Notes: generated from the letters alone by a model not told the origin. 64,000 nt of DNA from an uncultured Clostridia bacterium (GCA_934663595.1 CAKUKM010000011.1:1-64000), one strand, 5' to 3'; numbered from the stretch's first letter, positions 41,614 through 50,413 are shown. Translations and numbers: made by a program.

Positions 41614-42516
41614 TTAATCCATCATTGCGGCAATTTCCGCGTCGCTCAGACTCGGGTGCAGCGCGCGATTGATTCCGGAGGCGAGAATGCCGGCCGCGTC
41701 CTGAATCAGCGAATCGATTTCGCGCGGGGTCACGATCATTTCGCCGGCCGGCTCACCGAGAAGCTGGTTTTCGATTGCGTCGAGCTCGGATTCGTTCGCG
41801 TCCGTTCCGGAAAGCAGGGAAAACGCGTCGCGTGCGAGCGTGGCGGCGTAAATCACGGTGGGCATGCCGATGGCGATCACGTCCACGCCGAGCGTCGCGC
41901 GATTCAGCGGCTTTCGATGATTGCCCACGCCGCCGCCGGGCTGAATGCCGGCGTTTGTGATTTGAATGGCCGCGCCGATGCGCGAAGAGGAACGCGCGGC
42001 GAGCGCGTCGATGCAAATAACCAGCCGCGGCGCGATTTTCTGCACCAGCGATTCCACCATTTCCATCGTTTCCACGCCGGTAATGCCGAGCACGCCGGGC
42101 GCAATGGCGGATACGGAGCGCATTTTCGCGCGCGCAAGGCCGTTTTCCATGGCGTGGCGCGTGACCAGCGTGCGATCGATCGTGTTCGGCCCCAGCGAAT
42201 CCGGGGTCACGAAGCGATTGCCGAGGCCCACCACCAGCACGGGCGCGTCGCCGTCCGGCGGAAGCAGCCGCGCGAGTTCCTCGGCGAGCAGATTGGCCGC
42301 GGCGATGCGCACCTCGGGGTCGCGCTCGCGCAATAGCGGGCTTTCCAGCGTCAAATACGTGCCGCAGGGCTTGCCGAGCTGCTCGGCGGCGCTTGAATCG
42401 GTGATGATTACCTCGGTCAGCGTCACGTCCGCCTGTTCCCACTGGCGCACCTCAACGCCGGGCATATCGGACGCGCCGGGACATTCCATTGCGAGATCCG
42501 TGCGCGGATTGAACAT
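41614..42516 (-). CDS. gpr: GPR endopeptidase (spore germination protease)
   Basis: Aspartic-type endopeptidase that degrades small acid-soluble spore proteins during germination; 300 residues. The N-terminal NPRTDLAMEC resembles the self-processing site of the zymogen. Core blocks VVGLGNRFVTPDSLGP, APGVLGITG and ITNAGIQPGGGVGNHRK are diagnostic. This shows that the organism can form endospores. ATG 42516 follows GGCTGGAGG; the longer frame to 42549 is not supported. A sigma-G-type promoter is visible upstream. Confidence 0.95.
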   Translation of the reverse strand: MFNPRTDLAMECPGASDMPGVEVRQWEQADVTLTEVIITDSSAAEQLGKPCGTYLTLESPLLRERDPEVRIAAANLLAEELARLLPPDGDAPVLVVGLGNRFVTPDSLGPNTIDRTLVTRHAMENGLARAKMRSVSAIAPGVLGITGVETMEMVESLVQKIAPRLVICIDALAARSSSRIGAAIQITNAGIQPGGGVGNHRKPLNRATLGVDVIAIGMPTVIYAATLARDAFSLLSGTDANESELDAIENQLLGEPAGEMIVTPREIDSLIQDAAGILASGINRALHPSLSDAEIAAMMD

Positions 42517-42543
42517 ATTGCATTCCTCCAGCCGTTTTTGAAA

Positions 42544-42573
42544 TAGCATGCCGCGAAAAGGCGCCGGATATTC
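42544..42573 (-). promoter_or_regulatory. Forespore (sigma-G-like) promoter of gpr
   Basis: On the minus strand GAATA (complement of 42569-42573), an 18-bp spacer and CATGCTA (complement of 42544-42550). These match the published sigma-G consensus GHATR and CATnnTA, as expected for gpr. Confidence 0.6.
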
Positions 42574-42603
42574 GCCTGTGCGCTAGGAAACTTGACAATT
42601 ACA

Positions 42604-42612
42604 TGATATAAT
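42604..42612 (+). promoter_or_regulatory. Extended -10 promoter of the antiporter gene
   Basis: TGATATAAT at 42604-42612 is an extended -10 box. A TTGACA at 42592 is only 9 bp away and cannot be its -35 element. Confidence 0.5.
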
Positions 42613-42643
42613 GAAAACAATTCATGGCGAAGGAAGGATACAC

Positions 42644-43849
42644 ATGGAAAGCTTTTCCCCAAAACAGCGCAGGCTGCTGATCGCCTGCTGCGTCGCCTAT
42701 ACGGCGGCCTATATCTGCCGCACGAATCTTACGCCCGCGCTGGCGGCGATTCAGGCGGATTTCGGCGTTTCCGCGGCGCGCGTCGGCATGCTCCCAACGC
42801 TGTTCTGCATTCCCTATGCGGCTGGGCAGATCGCGACCGGATATCTGGCGGATCGTTTTCGCGCGCGCAATCTGATATGGATTGGTCTGATGGGCTCGGC
42901 GTTGATGAACGCGCTGTTTGCGTTTGCGCCGGGACTGGGCGTGCTGATGGCGCTGTGGTGCCTGAACGGCGCGTTCCAATCGATGATCTGGACGCCGATC
43001 GTGCGCATTTTCGCCGTGAATTACGAGGACAAGGTGCGTGCGCGCGCGCTGTTCCTGATTTCGTTTACGATGATTGCCGGCTATCTGATTGCGTGGATGC
43101 TCTCCGGTGCGCTCACGAAGGGCGTCGGCTGGCGCGCGGCGTTCGGCGCGTCCGGCGCGGTCACGGCGATCATGGGCATATTTGCCTGCCGCGCACTGCA
43201 CGATTCGGACAATGCAGCGCAGAAGACCGAGAAGAGCGCGGAGCAGCCGGCGGCGATGTCGGTGGGCGGACTGCTGTTTAAAACGGATCTGATCTTCGCG
43301 CTGCTGCTGTGCCTGTTCAACGGCTATGTGCGCGACAGCATCATGAACTGGGCGCCGAAAATGCTGTCCGATACGCAGAATATCGATTTGAACGGCGCGC
43401 TGGGCGTAATTCTGGTGATTCCGATCGTGAATTATCTGGGCATACTGTTCGGCAAGCGCATGTACCGCGTGCAGCAGGCCAACGTATTTAAGACGATGCT
43501 GACGATGGTCTCGCTCGAGATCGTGTTTTCGCTGATCCTGTTCGCGTGCTTCGGCGCGGGAACGCTGGTTTGCGCCGCGCTGCTCGCGCTGTGCTCCGCG
43601 ATGGCGTACGGCCTGAATCCGCTGATTACGTCGCTTACGCCGATGGAATACCTGTATACCGGCCGCGTGGCGCTGGTTGCCGGCCTGCTGGACGCGACGA
43701 TCTATTTGGGCAGCGCGTTTTCGGGAACGTTCGTCGGCTTCCTGCGCGACCATCTGGGCTGGGGCGCGGTGTTTGCCTCGTGGGCAGTGTTCAGCACGTT
43801 CAGCGCGCTGGCGATTCTGCCAAAGGTCATTCGAAAAAAGACGCAATAA
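42644..43849 (+). CDS. MFS organophosphate antiporter (GlpT/UhpT-like)
   Basis: Membrane carrier of 401 residues with twelve predicted helices. The N-terminal YTAAYICRTNLTPALAAIQADF and the loop GYLADRFRARNLI (MFS motif A region) match the organophosphate:phosphate antiporter family, which takes up glycerol-3-phosphate or sugar phosphates in exchange for phosphate. ATG 42644 follows GAAGGAAGG; the ATG 42611 overlaps the -10 box. It is followed by a bidirectional terminator. The exact substrate is not certain. Confidence 0.82.
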   Translation: MESFSPKQRRLLIACCVAYTAAYICRTNLTPALAAIQADFGVSAARVGMLPTLFCIPYAAGQIATGYLADRFRARNLIWIGLMGSALMNALFAFAPGLGVLMALWCLNGAFQSMIWTPIVRIFAVNYEDKVRARALFLISFTMIAGYLIAWMLSGALTKGVGWRAAFGASGAVTAIMGIFACRALHDSDNAAQKTEKSAEQPAAMSVGGLLFKTDLIFALLLCLFNGYVRDSIMNWAPKMLSDTQNIDLNGALGVILVIPIVNYLGILFGKRMYRVQQANVFKTMLTMVSLEIVFSLILFACFGAGTLVCAALLALCSAMAYGLNPLITSLTPMEYLYTGRVALVAGLLDATIYLGSAFSGTFVGFLRDHLGWGAVFASWAVFSTFSALAILPKVIRKKTQ

Positions 43850-43852
43850 AAG

Positions 43853-43896
43853 AAACGGCCGTTCTCCCAGGGAAGGGAAGAACGGCCGTTTTTTCG
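43853..43896. terminator. Bidirectional terminator between antiporter and sensor kinase genes
   Basis: AAACGGCCGTTCT pairs perfectly with AGAACGGCCGTTT, followed by TTTTCG; the opposite side is also T-rich on the minus strand. Confidence 0.88.
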
Positions 43897-44931
43897 TTAT
43901 ACCGGCAACAGAACCGTAAACGCCGTGCCCGCGCCGAGCGTGCTTTCCACCTCGATTTTGCCGCCGCAGAGATCCACAATGCGCTTTACCAGCGACAGCC
44001 CCAGGCCGTTGCCCTCGGTCGCGTGCGCGGAATCGCCCTGATAGAACTTCTCGAAGATGCGCTTTTCGGTTTCGGGCGACATGCCCTCGCCGTGATCGCG
44101 AACGATCACCTCGATCTGCTTTTCGCGCTTGCGGCACGAGAGCTCCAGCACGCCGCCGACGGGCGAAAACTTGATTCCGTTGTTGATGAGATTTACCCAT
44201 ACGTGGCTCATCATTTCCTCGTCGCCGGTATAGGTGATTTCGTCCAGATTCAGCGAAAGGTCGATCTCCTTCGCGCTCCATTGCTTTTCCAGCAGCAGAA
44301 TGCAGTTTCGCAGCTGTTCGTCCAGCCGGTATTCGGTCTTGTTGGTGATGATCTGCTGGTTTTCCAGCTTGGTCAGCAGCAGAATGTTGCTCGACATGTT
44401 CGCCAGCCGCTCGGATTCGGTCACGATGATGTGCGCGTATTCGCGGCGCTGTTCCTCGGTCAGATCGTCGCGCTCGAGCTGCTTGGCGAAGCCACGAATC
44501 GATACGATCGGCGTTTTGAATTCGTGCGAGAAGTTGTTGATGAAGTCCTTGCGGAACATTTCAATGCCGCCGAGCTCGCTGGCCATGCCGTTGAAGCTCT
44601 GAACCACCTCGCCCATCGCACCCGGAATGTCCTCGCCGTCGACGCGCACGGAGAAATCGCCGCGCGAAACCTTGCCCATTGCGTTGATCAGGTCGTTCAT
44701 GGGCTTCAGCTTCGACGAGCCGAGGCGAACCGAGATCATCATCGAAAACAGAATGACCATTAGGATCACCAGCACCGGCATGCCGAAATGGCTCAGCAGG
44801 AAGCCTGGAATGAAGCCGGTCAGAAACAGCAGCAGATACGATCCGCCCGTCAGCAGACCCGACAGCACCAGCACGAACAGCAGATAGGCAATCAGAATTG
44901 CGGTCAGCGAATGCTTGGGCTCGCCCTTCAT
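43897..44931 (-). CDS. Sensor histidine kinase (HAMP/HisKA)
   Basis: Membrane kinase of 344 residues. Two helices (about 9-33 and 44-66) enclose a very short outside loop, followed by a HAMP domain, then HisKA with NFSHEFKTPI (phospho-acceptor His near 136), an N-box VNLINNGIKFSP, a DHGEGM G1 box and the G2 box GNGLGLSLVKRI. The lack of a real sensor domain suggests it senses the membrane or a partner protein. Its ATG overlaps the response regulator stop (ATGA). Confidence 0.94.
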   Translation of the reverse strand: MKGEPKHSLTAILIAYLLFVLVLSGLLTGGSYLLLFLTGFIPGFLLSHFGMPVLVILMVILFSMMISVRLGSSKLKPMNDLINAMGKVSRGDFSVRVDGEDIPGAMGEVVQSFNGMASELGGIEMFRKDFINNFSHEFKTPIVSIRGFAKQLERDDLTEEQRREYAHIIVTESERLANMSSNILLLTKLENQQIITNKTEYRLDEQLRNCILLLEKQWSAKEIDLSLNLDEITYTGDEEMMSHVWVNLINNGIKFSPVGGVLELSCRKREKQIEVIVRDHGEGMSPETEKRIFEKFYQGDSAHATEGNGLGLSLVKRIVDLCGGKIEVESTLGAGTAFTVLLPV

Positions 44932-45602
44932 GCGCGCTTCACCGCCTTGTAGCCCAGCCCGCGCACGGTCACAATGTCGAAATCCGGATTGTTCCGAAAG
45001 CGATCGCGCAGGCGATTGATGTGCACGTCCACCGTGCGCTCGTCGGTATCGGTGTCCATGTCCCAGATCTCGTCCATCAGCTGGCGGCGCGTGAAGATTT
45101 TGTTGGAATAGGAAAGAAGCTTGAACAGCAGCAGGAATTCCTTCTTCGGCAGCTCCGATACGCCCTCCGCGGTTTTTACCGACAGCGCGTCGTAGTCCAG
45201 AACCGTGCCGCCTACGGTCAGGCGATGCTCGTTTACGATGCGCGAACGGCGCAGCAGCGCGGTGATGCGCAGGATCATTTCTTCTTCGTCCACGGGCTTG
45301 ACCATGTAATCGTCGGTTCCGATAATGAAGCCCTTGCGCTTGTCCGCGGGCTTTTCCTTTGCTGTAACCATCAGTATCGGCAGATCGCAGCCGGACGAGC
45401 GCAGCGTTTCGGTAAATTCATAGCCGTCCATGCGCGGCATCATTACGTCCAGCACGATCAGATCCACATGCTTATTGTCCAAAACCTCCAACGCCTCAAT
45501 GCCGTCGGCGGCCAGCAGCGGCTCATAGCCGTTTTGCTTGAGCACCGCCTCCATCAGCTTGCGCGCGTTCGGATTGTCCTCAACCACCAGAATATGAAAC
45601 AT
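44928..45602 (-). CDS. OmpR-family response regulator
   Basis: DNA-binding regulator of 224 residues. Receiver: EDN at 8-10, phospho-acceptor D in VLDVMMPRMDG, MVTAK and the KP pair in YMVKPVDE. The C-terminal winged helix includes LPKKEFLLLFKLLSYSNKIFTRRQLM and VDVHINRLRDRF. The start follows GAGGTGAGG. A TATAAT on the minus strand near 45647-45652 is a candidate -10 box. The target genes are unknown. Confidence 0.95.
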   Translation of the reverse strand: MFHILVVEDNPNARKLMEAVLKQNGYEPLLAADGIEALEVLDNKHVDLIVLDVMMPRMDGYEFTETLRSSGCDLPILMVTAKEKPADKRKGFIIGTDDYMVKPVDEEEMILRITALLRRSRIVNEHRLTVGGTVLDYDALSVKTAEGVSELPKKEFLLLFKLLSYSNKIFTRRQLMDEIWDMDTDTDERTVDVHINRLRDRFRNNPDFDIVTVRGLGYKAVKRA

Positions 45603-45754
45603 GCGTCCTCACCTCATTGACCATTCTGGCACAATTTCATAAACCCATTATAAACCGCGCGGCCTGGCGCGAATCGCAATTTCCCTTTTTCTTTCCATTC
45701 GTTCATAATCCGTTGATGTTCGCGCGGTACAATGGAAGATGAAAGGAGCTGGAT

Positions 45755-46405
45755 ATGAACAACGAAACGGCGCTGACGCCCATGAGCGGCGATCAGCCTT
45801 TTGACAGACGATATCTCGAGATGGCGCATCTCTATGACGGCGCGATCCGTTCCATACGCACCAAGCTGGAGATCCTCGATCGGGAATTCAGCATTCACTA
45901 TTCCTCCAACCCGATTCACCACATCGACAGCCGCCTCAAGTCCCCGCAGAGCATCGTCGAAAAGCTGCACCGCAAAGGCTTTCCCGTCACGATTGAATCC
46001 GCAGAGGAGCATCTGTTCGACATCGCCGGCGTGCGCATCATCTGCAATTACATCGACGATATCTATCGCCTCGCCGATCTGATTACCCGCCAGCAGGACA
46101 TCGAGCTGGTCGAAAAGTGTGATTACATTCGCGATCCGAAGCCCAACGGCTATCGCAGCCTGCATCTCGTCGTGCGCGTGCCGGTGTATCTGTCCGATCA
46201 TACCGAATCCGTGCCGGTCGAAATCCAGATTCGCACCATCGCGATGGATTTCTGGGCCAGCCTCGAGCATCAGCTTCGATATAAAAACGACGTCGAGGCC
46301 ACTACCGCGCTCAAATACCGCCTGAAGCTCTGCGCCGAACGCAGCGCCGAGCTCGACAGCGAAATGCAGAGCATCTATCGCGAAATGCGCATGCTCTCCC
46401 GGTGA
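45755..46405 (+). CDS. relQ: Small alarmone synthetase, RelQ type
   Basis: Stand-alone (p)ppGpp synthetase of 216 residues. The synthetase domain is visible as SRLKSPQSIVEKLHRKGFPV, FDIAGVRIICNYIDDIYRLADLI, DYIRDPKPNGYRSLHLVVRVPV and VEIQIRTIAMDFWASLEHQLRYK, matching RelQ/YjbM. There is no hydrolase or regulatory domain. The start follows AAAGGAG. It is divergent from the two-component genes and followed by a terminator. These enzymes make alarmone under wall or alkaline stress. Confidence 0.94.
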   Translation: MNNETALTPMSGDQPFDRRYLEMAHLYDGAIRSIRTKLEILDREFSIHYSSNPIHHIDSRLKSPQSIVEKLHRKGFPVTIESAEEHLFDIAGVRIICNYIDDIYRLADLITRQQDIELVEKCDYIRDPKPNGYRSLHLVVRVPVYLSDHTESVPVEIQIRTIAMDFWASLEHQLRYKNDVEATTALKYRLKLCAERSAELDSEMQSIYREMRMLSR

Positions 46406-46410
46406 TCAAA

Positions 46411-46462
46411 ACCGACCGAAATGCTGTGCATAACAGACTGCGGTCGGTGATTTTATTGTTTA
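46411..46462 (+). terminator. Terminator after relQ
   Basis: ACCGACCG pairs with CGGTCGGT around a 22-nt loop, followed by GATTTTATTGTTT. Confidence 0.75.
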
Positions 46463-46486
46463 AGCCGACTGCGGTCTGCGGAAAAA

Positions 46487-47185
46487 CTATTTCTTTTGTC
46501 CGTAATAGGCGTTCGGGCCGTGCTTGCGCATGAAGTGCTTATCCTGAACGTATTGCGGCGCGGGCTCGACATTCGGCGCGATTTGCAGCGTGTAAAGCGC
46601 CATTTTCGCAACTTCTTCCAGCACCACCGCATGATAAACGGCCTCGGCGGCGTTCTTTCCCCAGGTGAACGGCCCGTGATTGCGGCAGATGACGCCGGGC
46701 ACATGCTTCGGATTCAGCCCGCGCGAATCAAACGTCTCGCAAATAACGCGGCCGGTGTTGCGCTCGTAGGCTTCCTCCACCTCTTCGGGCGTGAGCGAGC
46801 GCGTGCAGGGAACGGAGCCATAAAAATAATCGGCATGCGTGGTTCCGTAGCAGGGAATATCGCGCCCGGCCTGCGCCCAGGCCACCGCGTGCGCGCTGTG
46901 CGTGTGCACAATGCCGCCGATCGATGGATAGGCGCGGTACAATTCGATGTGCGTGTCCGTGTCCGAGGATGGATTCAGATCGCCCTCGACGCGCTTTCCG
47001 TTCAGATCCACTGCGACCATCATCTCGGCCGTGAGCGATTCATAATCCACGCCCGAGGGCTTGATGACCACAATTCCGCTTTCCCGGTCGATTCCGCTGA
47101 CGTTGCCCCACGTAAAGGTCACCAGTCCGTGGCGCGGAAGCGCCATATTCGCCTCATAAACCGCCTGTTTCAGTGCTTCCAGCAT
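46487..47185 (-). CDS. araD: L-ribulose-5-phosphate 4-epimerase
   Basis: Class II aldolase/epimerase fold of 232 residues that converts L-ribulose-5-phosphate to D-xylulose-5-phosphate. Characteristic blocks: FTWGNVSGIDRESG, VIKPSGVDY, SSDTDTHIELY, zinc ligands in IVHTHSAHAVAWAQ and CRNHGPFTWG. The length is usual for AraD. The rest of the arabinose genes is not nearby. It has a very good promoter at 47223-47251 and is divergent from the marR-MATE pair. A UlaF-like ascorbate role is possible as the families are close. Confidence 0.9.
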   Translation of the reverse strand: MLEALKQAVYEANMALPRHGLVTFTWGNVSGIDRESGIVVIKPSGVDYESLTAEMMVAVDLNGKRVEGDLNPSSDTDTHIELYRAYPSIGGIVHTHSAHAVAWAQAGRDIPCYGTTHADYFYGSVPCTRSLTPEEVEEAYERNTGRVICETFDSRGLNPKHVPGVICRNHGPFTWGKNAAEAVYHAVVLEEVAKMALYTLQIAPNVEPAPQYVQDKHFMRKHGPNAYYGQKK

Positions 47186-47222
47186 ATTTCTCTTCCTCTC
47201 TTATGGTGAAATGGCCATCCCT

Positions 47223-47251
47223 ATTATATCGGTTTCGGGCGGCAGGGTCAA
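47223..47251 (-). promoter_or_regulatory. Promoter of araD
   Basis: On the minus strand TTGACC (complement of 47246-47251), a 17-bp spacer and TATAAT (complement of 47223-47228). Confidence 0.85.
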
Positions 47252-47262
47252 GCATTCTTTAC

Positions 47263-47291
47263 TTGACAATCGTCCGAAATCATACTATAAT
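47263..47291 (+). promoter_or_regulatory. Consensus promoter of marR-MATE
   Basis: Perfect TTGACA (47263-47268), 17 bp, perfect TATAAT (47286-47291). The two divergent -35 boxes are 11 bp apart. Confidence 0.9.
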
Positions 47292-47320
47292 GTCATCTTG
47301 TGAAAGTGAGGAATGGCAAT

Positions 47321-47761
47321 ATGCACGAGGCGATATCCGTGGCGATGCGGCGCTACAACCACCTGATTGAGGAAATTGAGGGCGTTTACCATGAAATGAT
47401 GCTGCGCCTTGGCGTTTCGGGGGGCGAAATGATGGTGCTGTACGCGATATGGGAAGAGGGCGACCGGCGCGCGCTGAGCGAAATTGTGCGCGTAACCGGC
47501 GCGAGCAAGCAGACGATTCATTCCGGCGTGCGCAAATTGGAAGCGCGCGGCGCGGCGATCCTGAAAGCGACGGACGGCAAGCGCAAGGAGGTTTGCCTGA
47601 CGGAGGCAGGGCGCGCGCTCGCGGAGCGCACGGCGGGGCGCGTGATGCGCGCGGAGAACGAGGTGTTTGAATCGTGGAGCGCGGAGGACGTGGAGAAATA
47701 CCTCGCGCTTACGGAGCGGTTTAAAACGGAATTGCGCAGGAAGGGCAGGGAGATGGAATGA
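47321..47761 (+). CDS. MarR family regulator of the MATE exporter
   Basis: Winged-helix protein of 146 residues. The recognition region is VTGASKQTIHSGVRKLEARGAAIL and the wing DGKRKEVCLTEAG. ATG 47321 is used; an upstream GTG (47300) lies in the same frame but GTGAGG fits the ATG. Its stop overlaps the MATE gene start, so it is the likely repressor of the exporter and of its own promoter. Confidence 0.88.
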   Translation: MHEAISVAMRRYNHLIEEIEGVYHEMMLRLGVSGGEMMVLYAIWEEGDRRALSEIVRVTGASKQTIHSGVRKLEARGAAILKATDGKRKEVCLTEAGRALAERTAGRVMRAENEVFESWSAEDVEKYLALTERFKTELRRKGREME

Positions 47762-49086
47762 CGATACGGCTTTCGGATCATTTTGATGTAAAAAGACTGC
47801 TGCGCTACACGGCGCCTTCGATCATCATGATGATTTTTACATCGATTTACGGCGTGGTGGACGGCTATTTCGTTTCGAATTTCGCGGGCAAAACGCCGTT
47901 TGCGGCGGTGAATCTGATCATGCCGCTTCTGATGATTCTGGGCTGCGTGGGATTCATGTTCGGCACCGGCGGCGGTGCGCTGATTGCGAAGACGATGGGC
48001 GAGGGCAAGGACCACCGCGCGAACGAGATTTTTACGATGGTGATCATCGTTTCGGTGGCGCTGGGCACGCTGCTGGGTGCGATCGGCTTTGCGTTTCTGC
48101 GGCCGATCGCCCGGAAAATGGGCGCGGAGGGCGAACTGCTGGAGCAGTGCGTGCTCTATGCGCGCATCATTTTGATTGCGCAGCCGTTTTATGTGCTGCA
48201 GTTTGAATTTCAGTGCCTGTTCGCGACGGCGGAAAAGCCGCGGCTGGGATTGTACGTCACGGTTGCGGCGGGCTGCACGAATATGGTGCTCGACGCGCTG
48301 TTCGTGGGCGCGTTTCGATGGGGAATCGCCGGTGCGGCGGCGGCGACCGCGCTGAGCCAGATGGTCGGCGGCCTGTTTCCGCTGATCTATTTTGCGCGCG
48401 AAAACGACAGCCGCCTGCGGCTCGTGCGCACGAAGCTCGACCTGGGCGCGATCGGCAAGGTCTGTACAAACGGCTCGTCGGAATTCATGAGCAATATATC
48501 GATGTCGCTGGTCAGCATGCTGTATAATATTCAGCTGATCAAATACGCCGGGCAGGACGGCATTGCGGCCTACGGCGTGCTGATGTACGTCAGCATGATC
48601 TTCCAGGCGATCTTCATCGGCTATGCGGTTGGCGTTGCGCCGGTGGTCGGCTATCATTTCGGCGCGAAAAACGCGGGCGAGCTGAACGGTCTGCTGAAAC
48701 GGAGTCTTATGATGATCGCCGTGTGCGCGGCGGCGATGTTTGCGGCGGGAGAATGCCTGTCCGCGCCGCTTTCGAGGATGTTCGTCGGCTATGACCCGGG
48801 ACTGTTTGCGATGACGAAGCACGCGTTTGCGATCTTCTCGTTCTCGTTCCTGTTTTCGGGCTTCTCGATCTTCGGCTCCTCGTTTTTTACCGCGCTGAAC
48901 GACGGGCTGACCTCCGCGCTGATATCGTTTTTGCGCACGCTGGTGTTCCAGGTCGCCGCGGTGTTGCTGCTGCCGCTGATCTGGCAGCTCGACGGCATAT
49001 GGCTGTCGATCGTGGGCGCGGAGGTGATGGCGCTGATCGTTACGGCGCTGTTCCTGCTTCAAAAGCGAAAGCGCTACGGCTATTGA
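47758..49086 (+). CDS. MATE family multidrug/metabolite exporter
   Basis: Polytopic membrane antiporter of 442 residues with twelve helices, powered by sodium or proton gradients. The first half shows LRYTAPSIIMMIFTSIYGVVDGYFVSN and GTGGGALIAKTMGEGK, the second YAVGVAPVVGYHFGAKN, all MATE features. It overlaps the marR stop codon by four bases, so both are one operon. The drug or metabolite exported is not known. Confidence 0.93.
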   Translation: MTIRLSDHFDVKRLLRYTAPSIIMMIFTSIYGVVDGYFVSNFAGKTPFAAVNLIMPLLMILGCVGFMFGTGGGALIAKTMGEGKDHRANEIFTMVIIVSVALGTLLGAIGFAFLRPIARKMGAEGELLEQCVLYARIILIAQPFYVLQFEFQCLFATAEKPRLGLYVTVAAGCTNMVLDALFVGAFRWGIAGAAAATALSQMVGGLFPLIYFARENDSRLRLVRTKLDLGAIGKVCTNGSSEFMSNISMSLVSMLYNIQLIKYAGQDGIAAYGVLMYVSMIFQAIFIGYAVGVAPVVGYHFGAKNAGELNGLLKRSLMMIAVCAAAMFAAGECLSAPLSRMFVGYDPGLFAMTKHAFAIFSFSFLFSGFSIFGSSFFTALNDGLTSALISFLRTLVFQVAAVLLLPLIWQLDGIWLSIVGAEVMALIVTALFLLQKRKRYGY

Positions 49087-49095
49087 GCAAAAAAA

Positions 49096-49131
49096 GGGCC
49101 GCTTCGAACAAGGCGAAGCGGCCCTCGATTT
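49096..49131. terminator. Bidirectional terminator
   Basis: GGGCCGCTTCG pairs perfectly with CGAAGCGGCCC; a seven-A tract precedes it, giving a U tract on the minus strand, and TCGATTT follows on the plus strand. Confidence 0.85.
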
Positions 49132-50302
49132 ATGCCTTTTCCCGGCCCAGCAGCAATAGCCCGACGATCAATACGATGGGGAAGATGCCACTGGACAGAA
49201 TGCCGATGCGCAGGCTGTCGTTCGCCATTCCGGCGACCATTCCGGCCAGAGTCGGCCCCGACGCGCAGCCCAGATCGCCCGCGAGCGCGAGCAGCGCGAA
49301 CATCGCCGTGCCGCCGTTTCGGATTTCCGCCGCCGCGATGCTGAACGTGCCCGGCCACATGATGCCCACCGCGAAGCCGCACAGCGCCATGCCGAGCAGT
49401 CCGGCCACCGGATTTGGAATCAGCCCGACCATCAGATATGCAATTGCGCAAAGCGCGCCGCAGAACAGCATCATCGTGCGCAGCCGGAACCGGTGCAGCA
49501 GGCGGCCGTAAATCGCGCGCGACGTGCCCATCATCAGCGCAAAGATCGTCGGCCCCGCGAGATCGCCCATCATCTTGGAAATGCCCAGACCCTTTTCGGC
49601 AAACGACGAAGCCCATTCGCTCACACTCTGTTCGGACGCGCCGGCGCAGATCATCAGCATCGCCAGCAGCCAGAACGTGCGCGAGGAGAGCAGCGCGCGC
49701 GGCTTTAAGCCCTCTTCGCCCTCGGCAATCAGCGGCGCGATCGGCGTTTTCAGGAATACAATGCCGTTTGCAATCGGCAGAATCGCCCACAGCGGCGCGA
49801 GAATCTGCCAGCTCGCCGTGCCGAACGCCTTTAAAAACAGTGTGGAAAGCACGATGACCGCCGCGCTGCCCCAGCAGTAAAACGAATGCAGAATACTCAT
49901 CGTGCGCGCCTTGTTTTCTGTCGGACACGCCTCGACCATCGGGCTGATGATGACCTCGAGCAGGCCGCCGCCCACGGCATAGAAGCACACCGCGCAGAGC
50001 AGGCCGACATAGGGATCCGGCAAAACGCGCGGCAGCACCGAAAGCATGATCAGGCCGAACGCCGAAAAGAAATGCGCCAGCAGCGCGGAGGCGCGATAGC
50101 CGATGCGATCGATGAAATAGACCGACGCGCAGTCGATGGTCAGTTGCAGGCAGAAATTGATCGTAATCAGCAGCGTGATCTTCGAAAGCGGAATGCCGTA
50201 CTGAGATTGAAAGGTCAGAAACAGCAGCGGCGCGAGGTTGTTGATAACGGCCTGCACGATGTAGCCGACGAAGCATGCGCGCACGGTGCGCCTGTAATTC
50301 AA
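49130..50302 (-). CDS. MFS transporter
   Basis: Carrier of 390 residues with about twelve helices. The first loops include VYFIDRIGYRASALLAHFF, an MFS motif A-like stretch, and IISPMVEACPTENKA. The family resembles fucose/sugar or drug MFS carriers, without a clear substrate. The start is taken as TTG 50302 because AGGAGTGG stands seven bases upstream; no ATG fits. It has its own promoter with a palindrome in the spacer. Confidence 0.8.
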   Translation of the reverse strand: MNYRRTVRACFVGYIVQAVINNLAPLLFLTFQSQYGIPLSKITLLITINFCLQLTIDCASVYFIDRIGYRASALLAHFFSAFGLIMLSVLPRVLPDPYVGLLCAVCFYAVGGGLLEVIISPMVEACPTENKARTMSILHSFYCWGSAAVIVLSTLFLKAFGTASWQILAPLWAILPIANGIVFLKTPIAPLIAEGEEGLKPRALLSSRTFWLLAMLMICAGASEQSVSEWASSFAEKGLGISKMMGDLAGPTIFALMMGTSRAIYGRLLHRFRLRTMMLFCGALCAIAYLMVGLIPNPVAGLLGMALCGFAVGIMWPGTFSIAAAEIRNGGTAMFALLALAGDLGCASGPTLAGMVAGMANDSLRIGILSSGIFPIVLIVGLLLLGREKA

Positions 50303-50336
50303 AGTAATCCACTCCTGTTCAAGCGTTCTCCGGAAC

Positions 50337-50366
50337 AGTTTAGCGCTCCGGAGCGGCGCTTGTCAA
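50337..50366 (-). promoter_or_regulatory. Promoter of the MFS gene with operator-like palindrome
   Basis: On the minus strand TTGACA (complement of 50361-50366), 18 bp, TAAACT (complement of 50337-50342). The spacer holds the 12-bp perfect palindrome CGCTCCGGAGCG (50344-50355). Confidence 0.6.
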
Positions 50367-50386
50367 GTTAATTATGCATAGGCGGC

Positions 50387-50413
50387 ACGCGGCCTGGGCG
50401 CGCGGCATAGTAT
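50387..50413 (+). promoter_or_regulatory. Mother-cell (sigma-K/E-like) promoter of the collagen-like gene
   Basis: AC at 50387-50388, 17 bp, CATAGTAT at 50406-50413, about 40 bp before the start codon. This resembles the sigma-K pattern AC...CATAnnnT that drives exosporium genes in Bacillus. The motif is short and could be fortuitous. Confidence 0.4.

Noticed and set aside
42592..42612. TTGACA plus TATAAT as a promoter pair before the antiporter gene
   Set aside because: The spacer would be 9 bp; RNA polymerase needs about 16-19. Only the extended -10 box was kept.
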